From positions 1-64,000 of the forward strand of contig DATFRP010000196.1 of the NCBI GenBank assembly GCA_035263125.1: a DNA stretch of 64,000 bases. The letters are read 5' to 3'. Origin of the DNA: Gp6-AA40 sp035263125 (GTDB lineage: Bacteria > Acidobacteriota > Vicinamibacteria > Vicinamibacterales > UBA2999). This document shows positions 8,409-16,747 of the stretch, one piece after another. Below the pieces are notes generated by a model. That model did not search any database and was not told the origin of the DNA. It saw nothing but the letters and a program-made list of their open reading frames with translations. Made by a program: the position numbers and the translations under genes. Positions within the stretch are counted from its first letter, which is position 1; each line of letters starts with the position of its first letter.

Positions 8409-9134
8409 GTGGACGATCTCATCCACGCACCAAGCGCGACTGCACAGGCCTGCGCATGGGGCGGTGCGGCGGCGTTCGTCGCCTCGCTGAGCTTCTTTCT
8501 GTTCAGCTATGACATCACTTACGGCGTAGCGGCGACCGGCGAGAGCTACCTCGTCCCTATCGTCTGGAACGTCATCCTCTTCTCCATCTTCGCCCTCCAT
8601 CACAGCCTTTTCGCGCGCTCGGGCCTGCGCGATCGGATCGGACACGCGGTTCGCTCGCTGGAGCGATCGATCTACGTCTGGGTATCGAGCGTGCTCCTGA
8701 TTCTGGTGTGCGCGTGGTGGAATCCGATTCCCGGCGTGATGTGGGAGGTCTCCAGCCAGCCGGCTGTCCTGCTGTTGCGTATCGTTCACATCGCAGGCAT
8801 CGTGCTCTCGATCGCGAGCGCCGCTGCGATCGACATCTGGGTGCTGTCAGGCGTCAGTCAGATCTACCCGGCGTCGAAGAGCGCTCGAACTGACGGCTTC
8901 AAATCGACGGGACTCTACGGCCTCGTGCGTCATCCAATTTATACGGGCTGGTTCCTGACCGTCTTTGCGATGCCGACGATGACACTGACGCAGTTCGTGT
9001 TCGCCGTCGTGAGCTCGGCATACGTGCTCATCGCGATCCCCTTCGAAGAGCGTTCGTTGGTGGCATCGACAGCAGGGGCGTACGAACGTTACAAGCGGAA
9101 GGTGCGTTTTCGGGTCGTGCCTGGGATCTATTGA
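8409..9134 (+). CDS. ICMT/NnrU-like membrane methyltransferase
   Basis: A 241-aa protein with about six hydrophobic helices. The C-terminal region contains GLYGLVRHPIYTGWFL (RHPxY SAM-binding motif) and then PFEERSLVASTAGAYERYKRK, the EER...YxxYxxK ending of ICMT-like methyltransferases. The start is assigned to GTG 8409 because earlier in-frame codons overlap the divergent ketosynthase gene. A TATAAT just upstream suggests leaderless expression. This is the second ICMT-type enzyme flanking the ketosynthase/FAD pair, so both may modify the same lipid product (inference). Confidence 0.8.
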   Translation: MDDLIHAPSATAQACAWGGAAAFVASLSFFLFSYDITYGVAATGESYLVPIVWNVILFSIFALHHSLFARSGLRDRIGHAVRSLERSIYVWVSSVLLILVCAWWNPIPGVMWEVSSQPAVLLLRIVHIAGIVLSIASAAAIDIWVLSGVSQIYPASKSARTDGFKSTGLYGLVRHPIYTGWFLTVFAMPTMTLTQFVFAVVSSAYVLIAIPFEERSLVASTAGAYERYKRKVRFRVVPGIY

Positions 9135-9154
9135 GCTACCGCGAACGACATGAC

Positions 9155-9180
9155 GCCGGGTCTACAAAGCAAGACCCGGC
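9155..9180. terminator. GCCGGGTCT hairpin between convergent genes
   Basis: Stem GCCGGGTCT (9155-9163) pairs with AGACCCGGC (9172-9180) over an 8-nt loop. No T-run follows, so it is either a bidirectional transcription barrier or one copy of the 'GGCCTACA' palindrome family also seen at 49174 and 55701-55826. Confidence 0.5.
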
Positions 9181-9188
9181 CTACACCG

Positions 9189-9509
9189 TCACTCGTCGTA
9201 ATCTTCCTGCGGCAACCCTTCGAGCTCCTCGAGGAAAATGAGCGCGCGATGTGACGGAATCTCGAATCGCTTTCCGCACGTCTTGCACGTCACGTCATCG
9301 TCGACCCGGATCAAGTGATCTTTCGACTTGGCAAACAACGCGCGATCGCGGTCGTTTGCGCCGGATGGAATCTGCGGCTTTTTCGTTCGGCGCATCCATC
9401 GAATGGAATAATCGTTGGTGCGGCGGCAGCGGGGGCATTGAAATCTGGCGGACCGCTGCTCGGGCTTCTCGCTGAAGAACTGGCGCTCATCCACGCAAGA
9501 AGCGTACAT
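9189..9509 (-). CDS. Small zinc-binding protein with two CxxC pairs
   Basis: A 106-aa soluble protein with FQCPRCRRT near residue 24 and VTCKTCGKRFEIP near residue 74, together making one likely four-cysteine zinc site. The C-terminus is acidic (GLPQEDYDE). I do not recognise a named family. No ribosome-binding site is obvious for the ATG at 9509; a GTG 15 nt downstream (VDERQFF) is an alternative start. It is divergent from lon across a 120-bp gap that holds two palindromic repeats. Confidence 0.6.
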   Translation of the reverse strand: MYASCVDERQFFSEKPEQRSARFQCPRCRRTNDYSIRWMRRTKKPQIPSGANDRDRALFAKSKDHLIRVDDDVTCKTCGKRFEIPSHRALIFLEELEGLPQEDYDE

Positions 9510-9518
9510 CGTTTGCAG

Positions 9519-9574
9519 GTCCGTCTAAAGCCGGACACTACGTCTGACACGTCCGGCTGAAGCCGGACACTACG
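9519..9574. repeat. Two tandem GTCCGGCTnnAGCCGGACACTACG palindromes
   Basis: Copies at 9519-9536 (one mismatch in the stem) and 9551-9568 are each followed by ACTACG. The same unit recurs at 48424-48441 and twice, inverted, inside the UnbV-domain gene at 62769-62821. It lies between the small zinc protein and lon. Confidence 0.8.
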
Positions 9575-9629
9575 AATACCTGGGCGCCCCCGCGTCCGCG
9601 GGCCCCTGCTCGTGTGAGCCGCTGATAAG

Positions 9630-12044
9630 ATGAAGGGAGTCTTGGCCGAGACTCCGTCGCCTTCGCCGACGCTTCCGTCGGAGCTTCCCGTTCTGCCGCT
9701 CCGGCGAACGGTGCTGTTTCCTCTCACGCTACAGCCGCTCGCCGTCAATCGACCGGTGTCGATCGAAAGCGTCAATCGCGCCCTCGCGACCGATCGCCTG
9801 ATCCTGCTCGTCCTTCAGGACGACGACACCGATGATCCCGGACCGGGGAATCTGAAGAGGGTCGGATGCGTCGGCATCATCCGTCAGATGGCGAAGGCCG
9901 CCACTGGTCTCAACATCATCGTGGAAGGCGTCGCGCGCGTGCGTGCCGAGTCGTACTCGCGAGCCGGCACGTCGCTGCGAGCGCAGATCACGCCGCTGCC
10001 AGAAACCTGGTCGCGATCAATCGAGGTCGATGCGCACGTCCGCCGGATCCAGGACCTGATTGATCGCGCGCTGTCGCTCTCCACCGGACTCTCCGAGGAG
10101 CTGCGCGGCGTCGTCATGAACATCGACGACCCGCTGCGTCTCTCGTACATTCTCGCCACGCTCATCGACATGAAGGCCGAGGACAAGCAGGCGCTCCTCG
10201 AGGAAAACGATCTCGTCAAGAAGCTCGATGCGGTCGCCGTCGCGATCGGGCGCGAGGTCGAACTGCTGGAGCTCAAAGGCAAGATCGAGTCGAAGGCGCA
10301 GCAGGAGATGACCGATGCGCAGCGTCAGTATTTCCTGCGGCAGCAGCTGAAGGCGATCCAACAGGAGCTCGGAGAGGGAGAAGGCAACGAGCTCGCCGAA
10401 CTGCGCAAGAAAGTCGAGGACGCAAAGCTGCCGGAGTCGGTGCACACCGTCACGATGCGCGAGGTCGATCGCCTCGAACGGATGAACGCGGCGTCCCCCG
10501 AGTACCAGATGCTGCGAACCTACATCGACTGGGTCCTCGACGTACCCTGGTCGGTGACGACCGAAGATCGCATCGATCCGGTCGAGGCCCGCAAGGTGCT
10601 CGACGAGGATCACTACGATCTCGACAAGGTCAAGGATCGCATCGTCGAGCACCTGGCGGTCCGCAAGCTCAAAGGGGACATGAAGGGCCCCATCCTCTGC
10701 TTCGTCGGACCGCCTGGCGTCGGTAAGACCTCGCTTGGCCAATCCATCGCGCGAGCGATGTCGCGCAAGTTCGTCAGGCTGTCGCTCGGCGGCGTGCGCG
10801 ATGAAGCCGAAATCCGCGGGCATCGCAGGACCTACATCGGCGCGATTCCTGGCCGCATCGTCCAGGCGCTGAAGCAGGCAGAATCGATGAATCCGGTCTT
10901 CATGCTGGATGAGATCGACAAAGTGTCAGCGGGCTTCCAAGGCGACCCGGCCGCGGCGCTGCTCGAGGTGCTCGACCCGGCACAGAACCACTCGTTTCGC
11001 GATCACTACCTCGAGGTACCGGTCGATCTGTCGAAGGTGCTGTTCATCGCGACCGCCAATCAGCTCGGCACGGTCCACCCGGCACTCCTCGATCGCATGG
11101 AGATCATCGCGCTGGCCGGCTACAGCGAGGACGAGAAGCTGCACATCGCGCGCAAATACCTGCTGCCACGGCAGATGAACGAACACGGGCTGCCCGCAGG
11201 CTCGATGGAGATTACCGACGCCGCAATCCGGGTCATCATCGCGGAGTACACGCGCGAGGCGGGCGTCCGGAACCTCGAACGACAGTTCGGGGCCATTTGT
11301 CGCAAGGTCGCCGCACGGGTCGCCACCCGCCCACCCGACGGTGGAGAGCAGCCGGTCACCGTCGTCGACCAGGACCAGGTCGATGACTACCTCGGGCCGG
11401 CGCGGTTCAAGAAGGAAGCGGCGTTCAGGACATCCAGACCCGGCGTTGCCACCGGTCTGGCCTGGACCGAAACCGGCGGGGATGTGCTTTTTGTCGAAGC
11501 GACCTTGCTTCCAGGCGGAAACCAGAACATTATTCTCACGGGCCAGCTCGGAAACGTGATGCAGGAGTCTGCCCGCGCCGCCTTGAGCCACATCCGGGCG
11601 AACGCCGCCGCGTTGGGAATTTCTTCGGAATTCCTCGCGAGACAGGACCTGCATATCCACGTGCCCGCGGGGGCGATCCCGAAGGACGGACCATCGGCGG
11701 GCGTGACCATGGCCACGGCAATCCTGTCGGCCGCTCGAAAAATCCCGGTCCGTCAGGATGTGGCGATGACGGGAGAAATCACGCTCTCGGGGCTGGTGCT
11801 GCCGGTCGGGGGTATCCGGGAGAAGACGATGGCGGCCCGGCGTTCCGGGATCAAGACGGTGATTCTGCCGGCGCTGAACGAACCAGATCTGGCGGAACTG
11901 CCTGAGGAGATTCGTCGAGACATGAGGTTTGTGCCGGTCGAAACGCTGGAGCAGGTGATCGCCACCGCGCTGTCGACGGATCAGGCACCGGAGACCACTC
12001 ACTGGGCGACTCCAGCGGAGACGCCCTCTCAACCGCACCTGTAG
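9630..12044 (+). CDS. lon: Endopeptidase La (ATP-dependent Lon protease)
   Basis: An 804-aa cytoplasmic AAA+ serine protease that degrades misfolded and regulatory proteins. Order of parts: N-terminal LON substrate domain opening with ELPVLPLRRTVLFPL, coiled helical region (~190-280), and AAA+ module with Walker A GPPGVGKTS (about 358-366) and Walker B FMLDEIDK. The protease domain follows, with Ser in PKDGPSAGV (about 688) and Lys in GIREKTMAA (about 731). All catalytic parts are intact and the length is typical. The ATG at 9630 has only weak Shine-Dalgarno sequence. A glycosyltransferase gene starts 11 bp after the stop. Heat-shock elements were not found upstream. Confidence 0.97.
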   Translation: MKGVLAETPSPSPTLPSELPVLPLRRTVLFPLTLQPLAVNRPVSIESVNRALATDRLILLVLQDDDTDDPGPGNLKRVGCVGIIRQMAKAATGLNIIVEGVARVRAESYSRAGTSLRAQITPLPETWSRSIEVDAHVRRIQDLIDRALSLSTGLSEELRGVVMNIDDPLRLSYILATLIDMKAEDKQALLEENDLVKKLDAVAVAIGREVELLELKGKIESKAQQEMTDAQRQYFLRQQLKAIQQELGEGEGNELAELRKKVEDAKLPESVHTVTMREVDRLERMNAASPEYQMLRTYIDWVLDVPWSVTTEDRIDPVEARKVLDEDHYDLDKVKDRIVEHLAVRKLKGDMKGPILCFVGPPGVGKTSLGQSIARAMSRKFVRLSLGGVRDEAEIRGHRRTYIGAIPGRIVQALKQAESMNPVFMLDEIDKVSAGFQGDPAAALLEVLDPAQNHSFRDHYLEVPVDLSKVLFIATANQLGTVHPALLDRMEIIALAGYSEDEKLHIARKYLLPRQMNEHGLPAGSMEITDAAIRVIIAEYTREAGVRNLERQFGAICRKVAARVATRPPDGGEQPVTVVDQDQVDDYLGPARFKKEAAFRTSRPGVATGLAWTETGGDVLFVEATLLPGGNQNIILTGQLGNVMQESARAALSHIRANAAALGISSEFLARQDLHIHVPAGAIPKDGPSAGVTMATAILSAARKIPVRQDVAMTGEITLSGLVLPVGGIREKTMAARRSGIKTVILPALNEPDLAELPEEIRRDMRFVPVETLEQVIATALSTDQAPETTHWATPAETPSQPHL

Positions 12045-12055
12045 GCCCGTCCACA

Positions 12056-13225
12056 TTGGCACAAGCGATCGTCTTCTACATCTCCGGTCACGGATTCGGT
12101 CACGCCTCGCGCTCGATCGAGGTCATCAATGCCATCCTGGCGCAGCGTCCTGAAACGCGAGTCGGCGTGCGGACGTCGGCCCCGCGATGGCTCTTCGACC
12201 TGACGGTCAAGGGCAAAGTCACCTACAGCACGCTCGAATGCGACACCGGTGTCGTGCAGGTGGACGCGTTGACGCTCGATGAAGCCGACAGCATTCGACG
12301 CGCGGCGTCATTCCACAGCGATCTCGTGACGCGCGCGGCCAGCGAGACGCGCGCCCTCCGAGAGCTCGGCGCCGGGATCATCGTTGGCGACATCCCGCCG
12401 TTGGCGTTCGCGGTGGGCGCATCGGCGGGCATCCCGTCGATCGGCCTCGGCAACTTCACGTGGGATTGGATCTACGCGGACTACCCGCGCGTGCGGCTCG
12501 CACCGTCGCTCCTGCCGGCGATCCGCGGTGCCTACTCGAAGGCATCGATGGCGCTGCGTCTGCCGATGTCGGGCGGCTTCGAGAGCTTCTCGAACGTCAG
12601 AGATATCCCGTTCGTGGCGAGGCATGCCTCGCGCTCGCGCGACGAAGTCTGCAAGCTGCTCAAGCTGCCGGGCGACAAGCCGATCATCCTGTCGTCGTTC
12701 GGCGGACTCGGCCTCTCGGGAGTCGACTCCGAGGTGATCTCGAAGTTCAAGAAGTACACCGTGATCACCGCGGTGACCGCACCGCTCGGGCGGGCGCAGA
12801 AAAATGCGCCGGCCGCAGAGCGAAAAGGGTCGCTCATCACGATCAACGAAGAGGCCATGTACGGCATCGGCCTGCGGTACGAGGATCTGGTGGGCGCCGC
12901 CGAAGCGGTCGTCACCAAGCCTGGTTACGGCATCGTCTCGGAATGCATCGCGAATGACGCGGCCATCCTCTACACGCCGCGCGGTCACTTCCCTGAGTAC
13001 GATGTGATCGTCGAGGAGATGCCGAAGTATCTGCGCTCGGCGCAGATTTCCCACGATGACCTCTTCGCCGGCAAGTGGGAGACGCACCTCGACAAGCTGC
13101 TGGCGCAGCCGAAACTCAAGAAGAAGCCGGAGACGAACGGTGCCGCTGTCGCCGCGGACATCCTCCTGAAAGCGCTGGACAAGCCGCCGAAGAAGCCGCG
13201 CGGACGACCGCGAGCCAGGGTCTGA
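12056..13225 (+). CDS. Glycosyltransferase-like protein (GT-B fold, MurG/UDP-glycosyltransferase-like)
   Basis: A 389-aa protein beginning IVFYISGHGFGHASR, the glycine/histidine-rich N-terminus of GT-B glycosyltransferases and of the L-arabinokinase glycosyltransferase-like domain. A later VTKPGYGIVSECIA segment matches the C-terminal donor-binding loop. A lysine/arginine/proline-rich tail (KPPKKPRGRPRARV) ends the protein. The start is TTG 12056, 11 bp after lon, so it is probably cotranscribed. The donor and acceptor sugars cannot be inferred. An acting role in cell-envelope or metabolite glycosylation is only a guess. Confidence 0.7.
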   Translation: MAQAIVFYISGHGFGHASRSIEVINAILAQRPETRVGVRTSAPRWLFDLTVKGKVTYSTLECDTGVVQVDALTLDEADSIRRAASFHSDLVTRAASETRALRELGAGIIVGDIPPLAFAVGASAGIPSIGLGNFTWDWIYADYPRVRLAPSLLPAIRGAYSKASMALRLPMSGGFESFSNVRDIPFVARHASRSRDEVCKLLKLPGDKPIILSSFGGLGLSGVDSEVISKFKKYTVITAVTAPLGRAQKNAPAAERKGSLITINEEAMYGIGLRYEDLVGAAEAVVTKPGYGIVSECIANDAAILYTPRGHFPEYDVIVEEMPKYLRSAQISHDDLFAGKWETHLDKLLAQPKLKKKPETNGAAVAADILLKALDKPPKKPRGRPRARV

Positions 13226-13227
13226 GG

Positions 13228-13989
13228 CTACTTCTTCCTCGTGTCCTTCTCGTTCTCGAGACAGATGAACTCCATCAGCTCGGTGTCGGGAAGCAGCGTC
13301 GCATCCATTGACGCACCCCAGGCCCGGGTGTAGGCCTTGGGATCGTCGATGGTGATGGCGATGTTCATGTGTCCGAAGTCCTTTCGCGCCAGACGCGTCG
13401 TCACGTGCAGCGCTTCGGTGGACGGCTTCCCCAACTGATCGAGCCAGACCCTTCCGTTGAAGCCACGGCTCTCGATGACGAGCGTGTCGCCTTCCCATGA
13501 GGCCGTCGAATAGCCATGCCACGTCGGCGTGACGTCGGGACTCGGTGCGAACTGGCGTCCGTCCATGAAGGCCTGCCACCACAAATTGAACGCTTCGTGC
13601 ACGAAGAACACGATGCGAGGCGTCTGGATGATTCGCCACGGTGCCGGCGCGAGCAGAACCTTCGGGACGCCCTGCGGCAGACAGTTCGCATCGGGCTCAT
13701 CCTTCCAGTGCACGCCGGCGGCTCGCTCGTCGTACAACGCCTTGGCCCACGGCTGAAACGGCGCCTCTTCTTTCGAATCCTTCATCAGATTGCGGATGTA
13801 TCCGGTCGGCGGATTCCAGATCCCCGAGAAATCCGGCTTTCCATCTGGCAGTCGCGGAACCGGCGCGGAGAGATTCGGCTTCCCGTCAGCCGTTCTCGGC
13901 ACCGTCGATCGAGGGACGTTCGTCCACTGCGCAGACGCAGACGTACAACAGACGAGGATCAGGACCAGAACCTTCGACCATGTGCTCAC
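13228..13989 (-). CDS. Secreted protein of an acidobacterial family, function unknown
   Basis: A 253-aa protein with a clear signal peptide (residues 1-20, cut near ASAQW). It contains the phrase PRLPDGKPDFSGIWNPP, a recurring opening in a large family of secreted Acidobacteria proteins of unknown function. No catalytic motif is apparent. The GTG at 13989 has GGGAGG 8 nt upstream, which supports this start. It is convergent with the glycosyltransferase gene, with only 2 bp between stops, and divergent from a methyltransferase. Confidence 0.75.
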   Translation of the reverse strand: MSTWSKVLVLILVCCTSASAQWTNVPRSTVPRTADGKPNLSAPVPRLPDGKPDFSGIWNPPTGYIRNLMKDSKEEAPFQPWAKALYDERAAGVHWKDEPDANCLPQGVPKVLLAPAPWRIIQTPRIVFFVHEAFNLWWQAFMDGRQFAPSPDVTPTWHGYSTASWEGDTLVIESRGFNGRVWLDQLGKPSTEALHVTTRLARKDFGHMNIAITIDDPKAYTRAWGASMDATLLPDTELMEFICLENEKDTRKK

Positions 13990-14006
13990 GTCGGCCTCCC
14001 ATCAAC

Positions 14007-14040
14007 GTAGGGTCCCGCCGCAGCCTTGGCGAAGGCGGAC
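14007..14040. repeat. GCCTTCGCC-type palindromic repeat
   Basis: The stretch holds GCCTTGGCGAAGGC within a larger imperfect inverted repeat (GTCCCGCC...GGCGGAC). A related sequence, GTCCGCCTTCGCC...GGCTTCGGCGAGAC, lies at about 61190-61215. It sits in the 185-bp divergent gap before a methyltransferase gene. Confidence 0.4.
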
Positions 14041-14174
14041 GAGATCCGGGCATCTCCCACAAGCGCCAGCCTTGCAAGGAGAAGTGTGACGATCGGCCGC
14101 TACTGTATCCGAATAACGGCACATCGTGTGGTAGCCTCACCGTTGCGGTGGAGCGTGTACTCGAAAAGGAATTG

Positions 14175-14804
14175 ATGGACGACGTCGCGCAGTCGCTCGC
14201 CTATGCCAAGGCCGACTTCAGCGTGTCGAACCAGGTGTTCGTGGACGGGCTGCTCCGCGACTACTCCACGCACATGCGCATGGTCGTCGACCTCGGATGC
14301 GGCCCGGCGGATGTCGATATCAGGCTGGCGCGCGCCGCTCCAGGCGTGGTCATTACGGCGGTCGATGGCTCACAGGCGATGATCGCCCTCGCGGAACGTG
14401 CAGTGCGGGCGTCGGCCCTCGAGAGTCAGATTGTGTTGCGACACGGAATGCTGCCAGGTCTCGGCCTCCCTACCCGCGGCTTCGATGCCATTCTGTCCAA
14501 AGATCTGCTCCACCACCTGCCGGATCCCCGGGTGCTGTGGAAGGAAATCGCGCGGCTGGGCCGACGCGGTGCGGCCGTCTACGTCATGGACTTGATTCGT
14601 CCCCCCTCCTTCGACGCCGCGCGTCGTATTGTCGAGGCGGTTGCCGCTAACGAGGATGAGCTTCTCAAGCGAGACTTCTTCAACTCGTTGTGTGCGGCCT
14701 TTACGCTCGACGAAGTGCGTGCCCACCTCGACGAGGTGAACCTGGGCCTCGGCATCGGGAGAGTCGGCGACCGGCACATGCTCGTGCAGGGCCTGATCCA
14801 ATGA
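14175..14804 (+). CDS. Class I SAM-dependent methyltransferase
   Basis: A 209-aa protein with SAM-binding motif I VVDLGCGPADVDIRLA (about residues 37-52), motif II AVDGSQAMI, and a post-motif segment FDAILSKDLLHHLPDP typical of small-molecule methyltransferases. The ATG at 14175 is preferred over upstream in-frame GTGs because AGGA lies 5 nt upstream. It is followed convergently by the AlkZ-like gene after 15 bp. The substrate is unknown; the D/A-rich motif I and the LHHL segment suggest a lipid or quinone-like small molecule but do not prove it. Confidence 0.8.
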   Translation: MDDVAQSLAYAKADFSVSNQVFVDGLLRDYSTHMRMVVDLGCGPADVDIRLARAAPGVVITAVDGSQAMIALAERAVRASALESQIVLRHGMLPGLGLPTRGFDAILSKDLLHHLPDPRVLWKEIARLGRRGAAVYVMDLIRPPSFDAARRIVEAVAANEDELLKRDFFNSLCAAFTLDEVRAHLDEVNLGLGIGRVGDRHMLVQGLIQ

Positions 14805-14819
14805 GCACCGAGCCGGTGA

Positions 14820-15875
14820 TCAACGGATCACCGCAGGTTTCCCCACAAAACGGCCGTACATCGCGACAGCGCGCTCGAGCGCACGGCGTTGGGGCCCGGT
14901 CGGCGCGTCGTAGTAGCTGACGTCGACGAGCACGTCGGTTCTTCTGATGATCGGCTTCCACGATCCCGCCAGCAATCCGTCAATGACGACGTGATGGGCA
15001 AACCGTTCGCGAAACAGGGGGCGTGACGCCCCGACCACCATCGCGCGATCCTTGTAGGCGATCAGATACTCGTCGTAGGTCGGAAGCAACCTGGCTGATG
15101 GCGTCAATCGGCGGCGTGGTGCATCCGAAGGCATGATCCAGTACTCGAGATCACCGACGACTTCTCGCACGATCTTCGATTTCATCAGCGCGATGCCGGC
15201 CTTGACGTCGCTCATGGTCAGACCCGACCACCAGGCGAAATCTCTCATCGTCGCTGGACCGTGACTGGCGAAGTACCTGCGCGTCAATTCTGCCAGCGCT
15301 TCGTCGCGTGTAAAGGTCCGCGATCGTGGCACACGTGAGTCGAACCGCGCGTAGGTGAACTGTTTGCCGCGCATCGCGCCGCTGCAGATCACCTGGTTGA
15401 GCTCGGCGTCGATGGTCAAGAGTGCCAGACGTATGCCCTTCGCCTCGATTCGCGCACGCTTCAACGCATCTGCCAGTTCGGATCGCGTCAGGTGGGCGTC
15501 GCCCTCCAGCGCTCGCGTGAGGATCGATCTGGTTCGTGACAACGTTCGGGGATCGAGCTCGAATTGTCTGTAGTATGGCGCGTTGAATCGCTGGACGCGC
15601 GGCGCCGTCAGCATCAGCATCCACCCGATGTCGGCGGGCGTCACAAAGTGCCACGTCGGTCTGAGCACGTGCGTTCGGAGAATCGCGCCGTCGTCATATG
15701 CGCGCTCGATGGATGCTGCCGACAGCCCGTCGGCACGCTGACCGAGTGCCCACATCGCACCGCGGAAGTCCTGCGATTGAACGGCGCCAAGCCACCCGAC
15801 GATGGCAGGGGGTTCACACAGGTCGGATTGAAGGAGCTTGTGATTGTCGAGACGCCGACGAATCAGGCGCGCCAC
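14820..15875 (-). CDS. Winged-helix DNA-binding protein, AlkZ/YcaQ-like (HTH_42)
   Basis: A 351-aa protein of the tandem winged-helix family that includes the DNA glycosylases AlkZ and YcaQ, which unhook interstrand crosslinks or excise alkylated bases. Near the N-terminus, GAVQSQDFRGAMWAL contains the QxQ motif used as the catalytic signature of AlkZ. Later segments THVLRPTWHFVTPAD and LLPTYDEYLIAYKDR are family hallmarks. In AlkZ relatives next to secondary-metabolite clusters the enzyme gives self-resistance; here no such cluster is obvious. The GTG at 15875 lacks a good ribosome-binding site, and the frame is open a further ~40 codons upstream. Confidence 0.75.
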   Translation of the reverse strand: MARLIRRRLDNHKLLQSDLCEPPAIVGWLGAVQSQDFRGAMWALGQRADGLSAASIERAYDDGAILRTHVLRPTWHFVTPADIGWMLMLTAPRVQRFNAPYYRQFELDPRTLSRTRSILTRALEGDAHLTRSELADALKRARIEAKGIRLALLTIDAELNQVICSGAMRGKQFTYARFDSRVPRSRTFTRDEALAELTRRYFASHGPATMRDFAWWSGLTMSDVKAGIALMKSKIVREVVGDLEYWIMPSDAPRRRLTPSARLLPTYDEYLIAYKDRAMVVGASRPLFRERFAHHVVIDGLLAGSWKPIIRRTDVLVDVSYYDAPTGPQRRALERAVAMYGRFVGKPAVIR

Positions 15876-15921
15876 GCGCGTGTCAATTCGTGGAATCGCC
15901 AGGGAGTGCTCTCGAGGTCGA

Positions 15922-16608
15922 TCAGTTCTTCAGACAGGTGACCAACGACCAGATCCGCGGGAAACTCACTTTCTGAATCGACTCGGGACGGAGATCTGCT
16001 TGCGCCAGGAACCCCGGTAGATCGAGATCGGATTTGAATCCGATGTGCACCGTGAATGGAGAAATCGCAGTTTCGAGCTTCGCCAGCAGCGGGCTCGGGC
16101 TGCGGAAGTGATTGAGGATGACGATCTTTCCCCCGGTGCGGCACACGCGGCGCATCTCGCGCACGACACGCACCGGATCGGGAACGACGCTGATCACGTA
16201 CGGCGCATAGACGATGTCGAAGGTTTCGTCAGGGAACGTCAGGTTCGCGGCATCCATTTCGTGGAGCCGGGTATTGGGAAGCTCTTTCTTGAACACGCGC
16301 TCGCGCGCCTTCACGAGCATCGTCTTGGAGAGGTCGATGCCGGTGACGCGACAGTTGCGCGGATAGAGCGGAAGGTTGATGCCGGTGCCGACGCCTACTT
16401 CGAGGACGCGATCACCCGGCTTGATCGCCATTCGTTCCAGGGCCACCAGGCGGCCCGGATGGAGCGCCGGTCCGAACACGAGGTCGTAGACGGTGGCGAG
16501 CTTCTCGTAGACGCCCGCCACGAATTCAGTTTCGACGGCCGTCACCGACAGCGCACGCGACGACGCATCAGTCCTGAATTCACTCTCCTCACGTTCGAAC
16601 AACGACAT
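15922..16608 (-). CDS. pmtA: Phosphatidylethanolamine N-methyltransferase-like (PmtA family)
   Basis: A 228-aa SAM-dependent methyltransferase. After a variable N-terminus comes YDLVFGPALHPGRLVAL and VLEVGVGTGINLPLYP (motif I, about residues 68-83), both strong hallmarks of bacterial PmtA, which converts phosphatidylethanolamine towards phosphatidylcholine at the membrane surface. The ATG at 16608 has AAGGAG about 8 nt upstream. A plausible sigma-70 promoter lies about 95-120 bp upstream. PmtA-type enzymes differ in substrate, so a related lipid or small molecule is possible. Confidence 0.78.
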   Translation of the reverse strand: MSLFEREESEFRTDASSRALSVTAVETEFVAGVYEKLATVYDLVFGPALHPGRLVALERMAIKPGDRVLEVGVGTGINLPLYPRNCRVTGIDLSKTMLVKARERVFKKELPNTRLHEMDAANLTFPDETFDIVYAPYVISVVPDPVRVVREMRRVCRTGGKIVILNHFRSPSPLLAKLETAISPFTVHIGFKSDLDLPGFLAQADLRPESIQKVSFPRIWSLVTCLKN

Positions 16609-16701
16609 TGGCGGGCTCCTTTTCGGCCACGAGCCGAGCTCCTGGCCCTCATCTCAAGATCCGACCGCGATCAGTGTTGCACGCGTGAAGAGGCCGTCGG
16701 C

Positions 16702-16730
16702 ACTATACAAGGCTCATCACCTTGCGACAA
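16702..16730 (-). promoter_or_regulatory. Sigma-70-like promoter for the PmtA-like gene
   Basis: Reading the minus strand: -35 TTGTCG (16730-16725), a 17-nt spacer, -10 TATAGT (16707-16702). This would start transcription near 16695 and give a leader of about 90 nt before the ATG at 16608. Confidence 0.5.
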
Positions 16731-16747
16731 GAGTTGTTTACACACGA

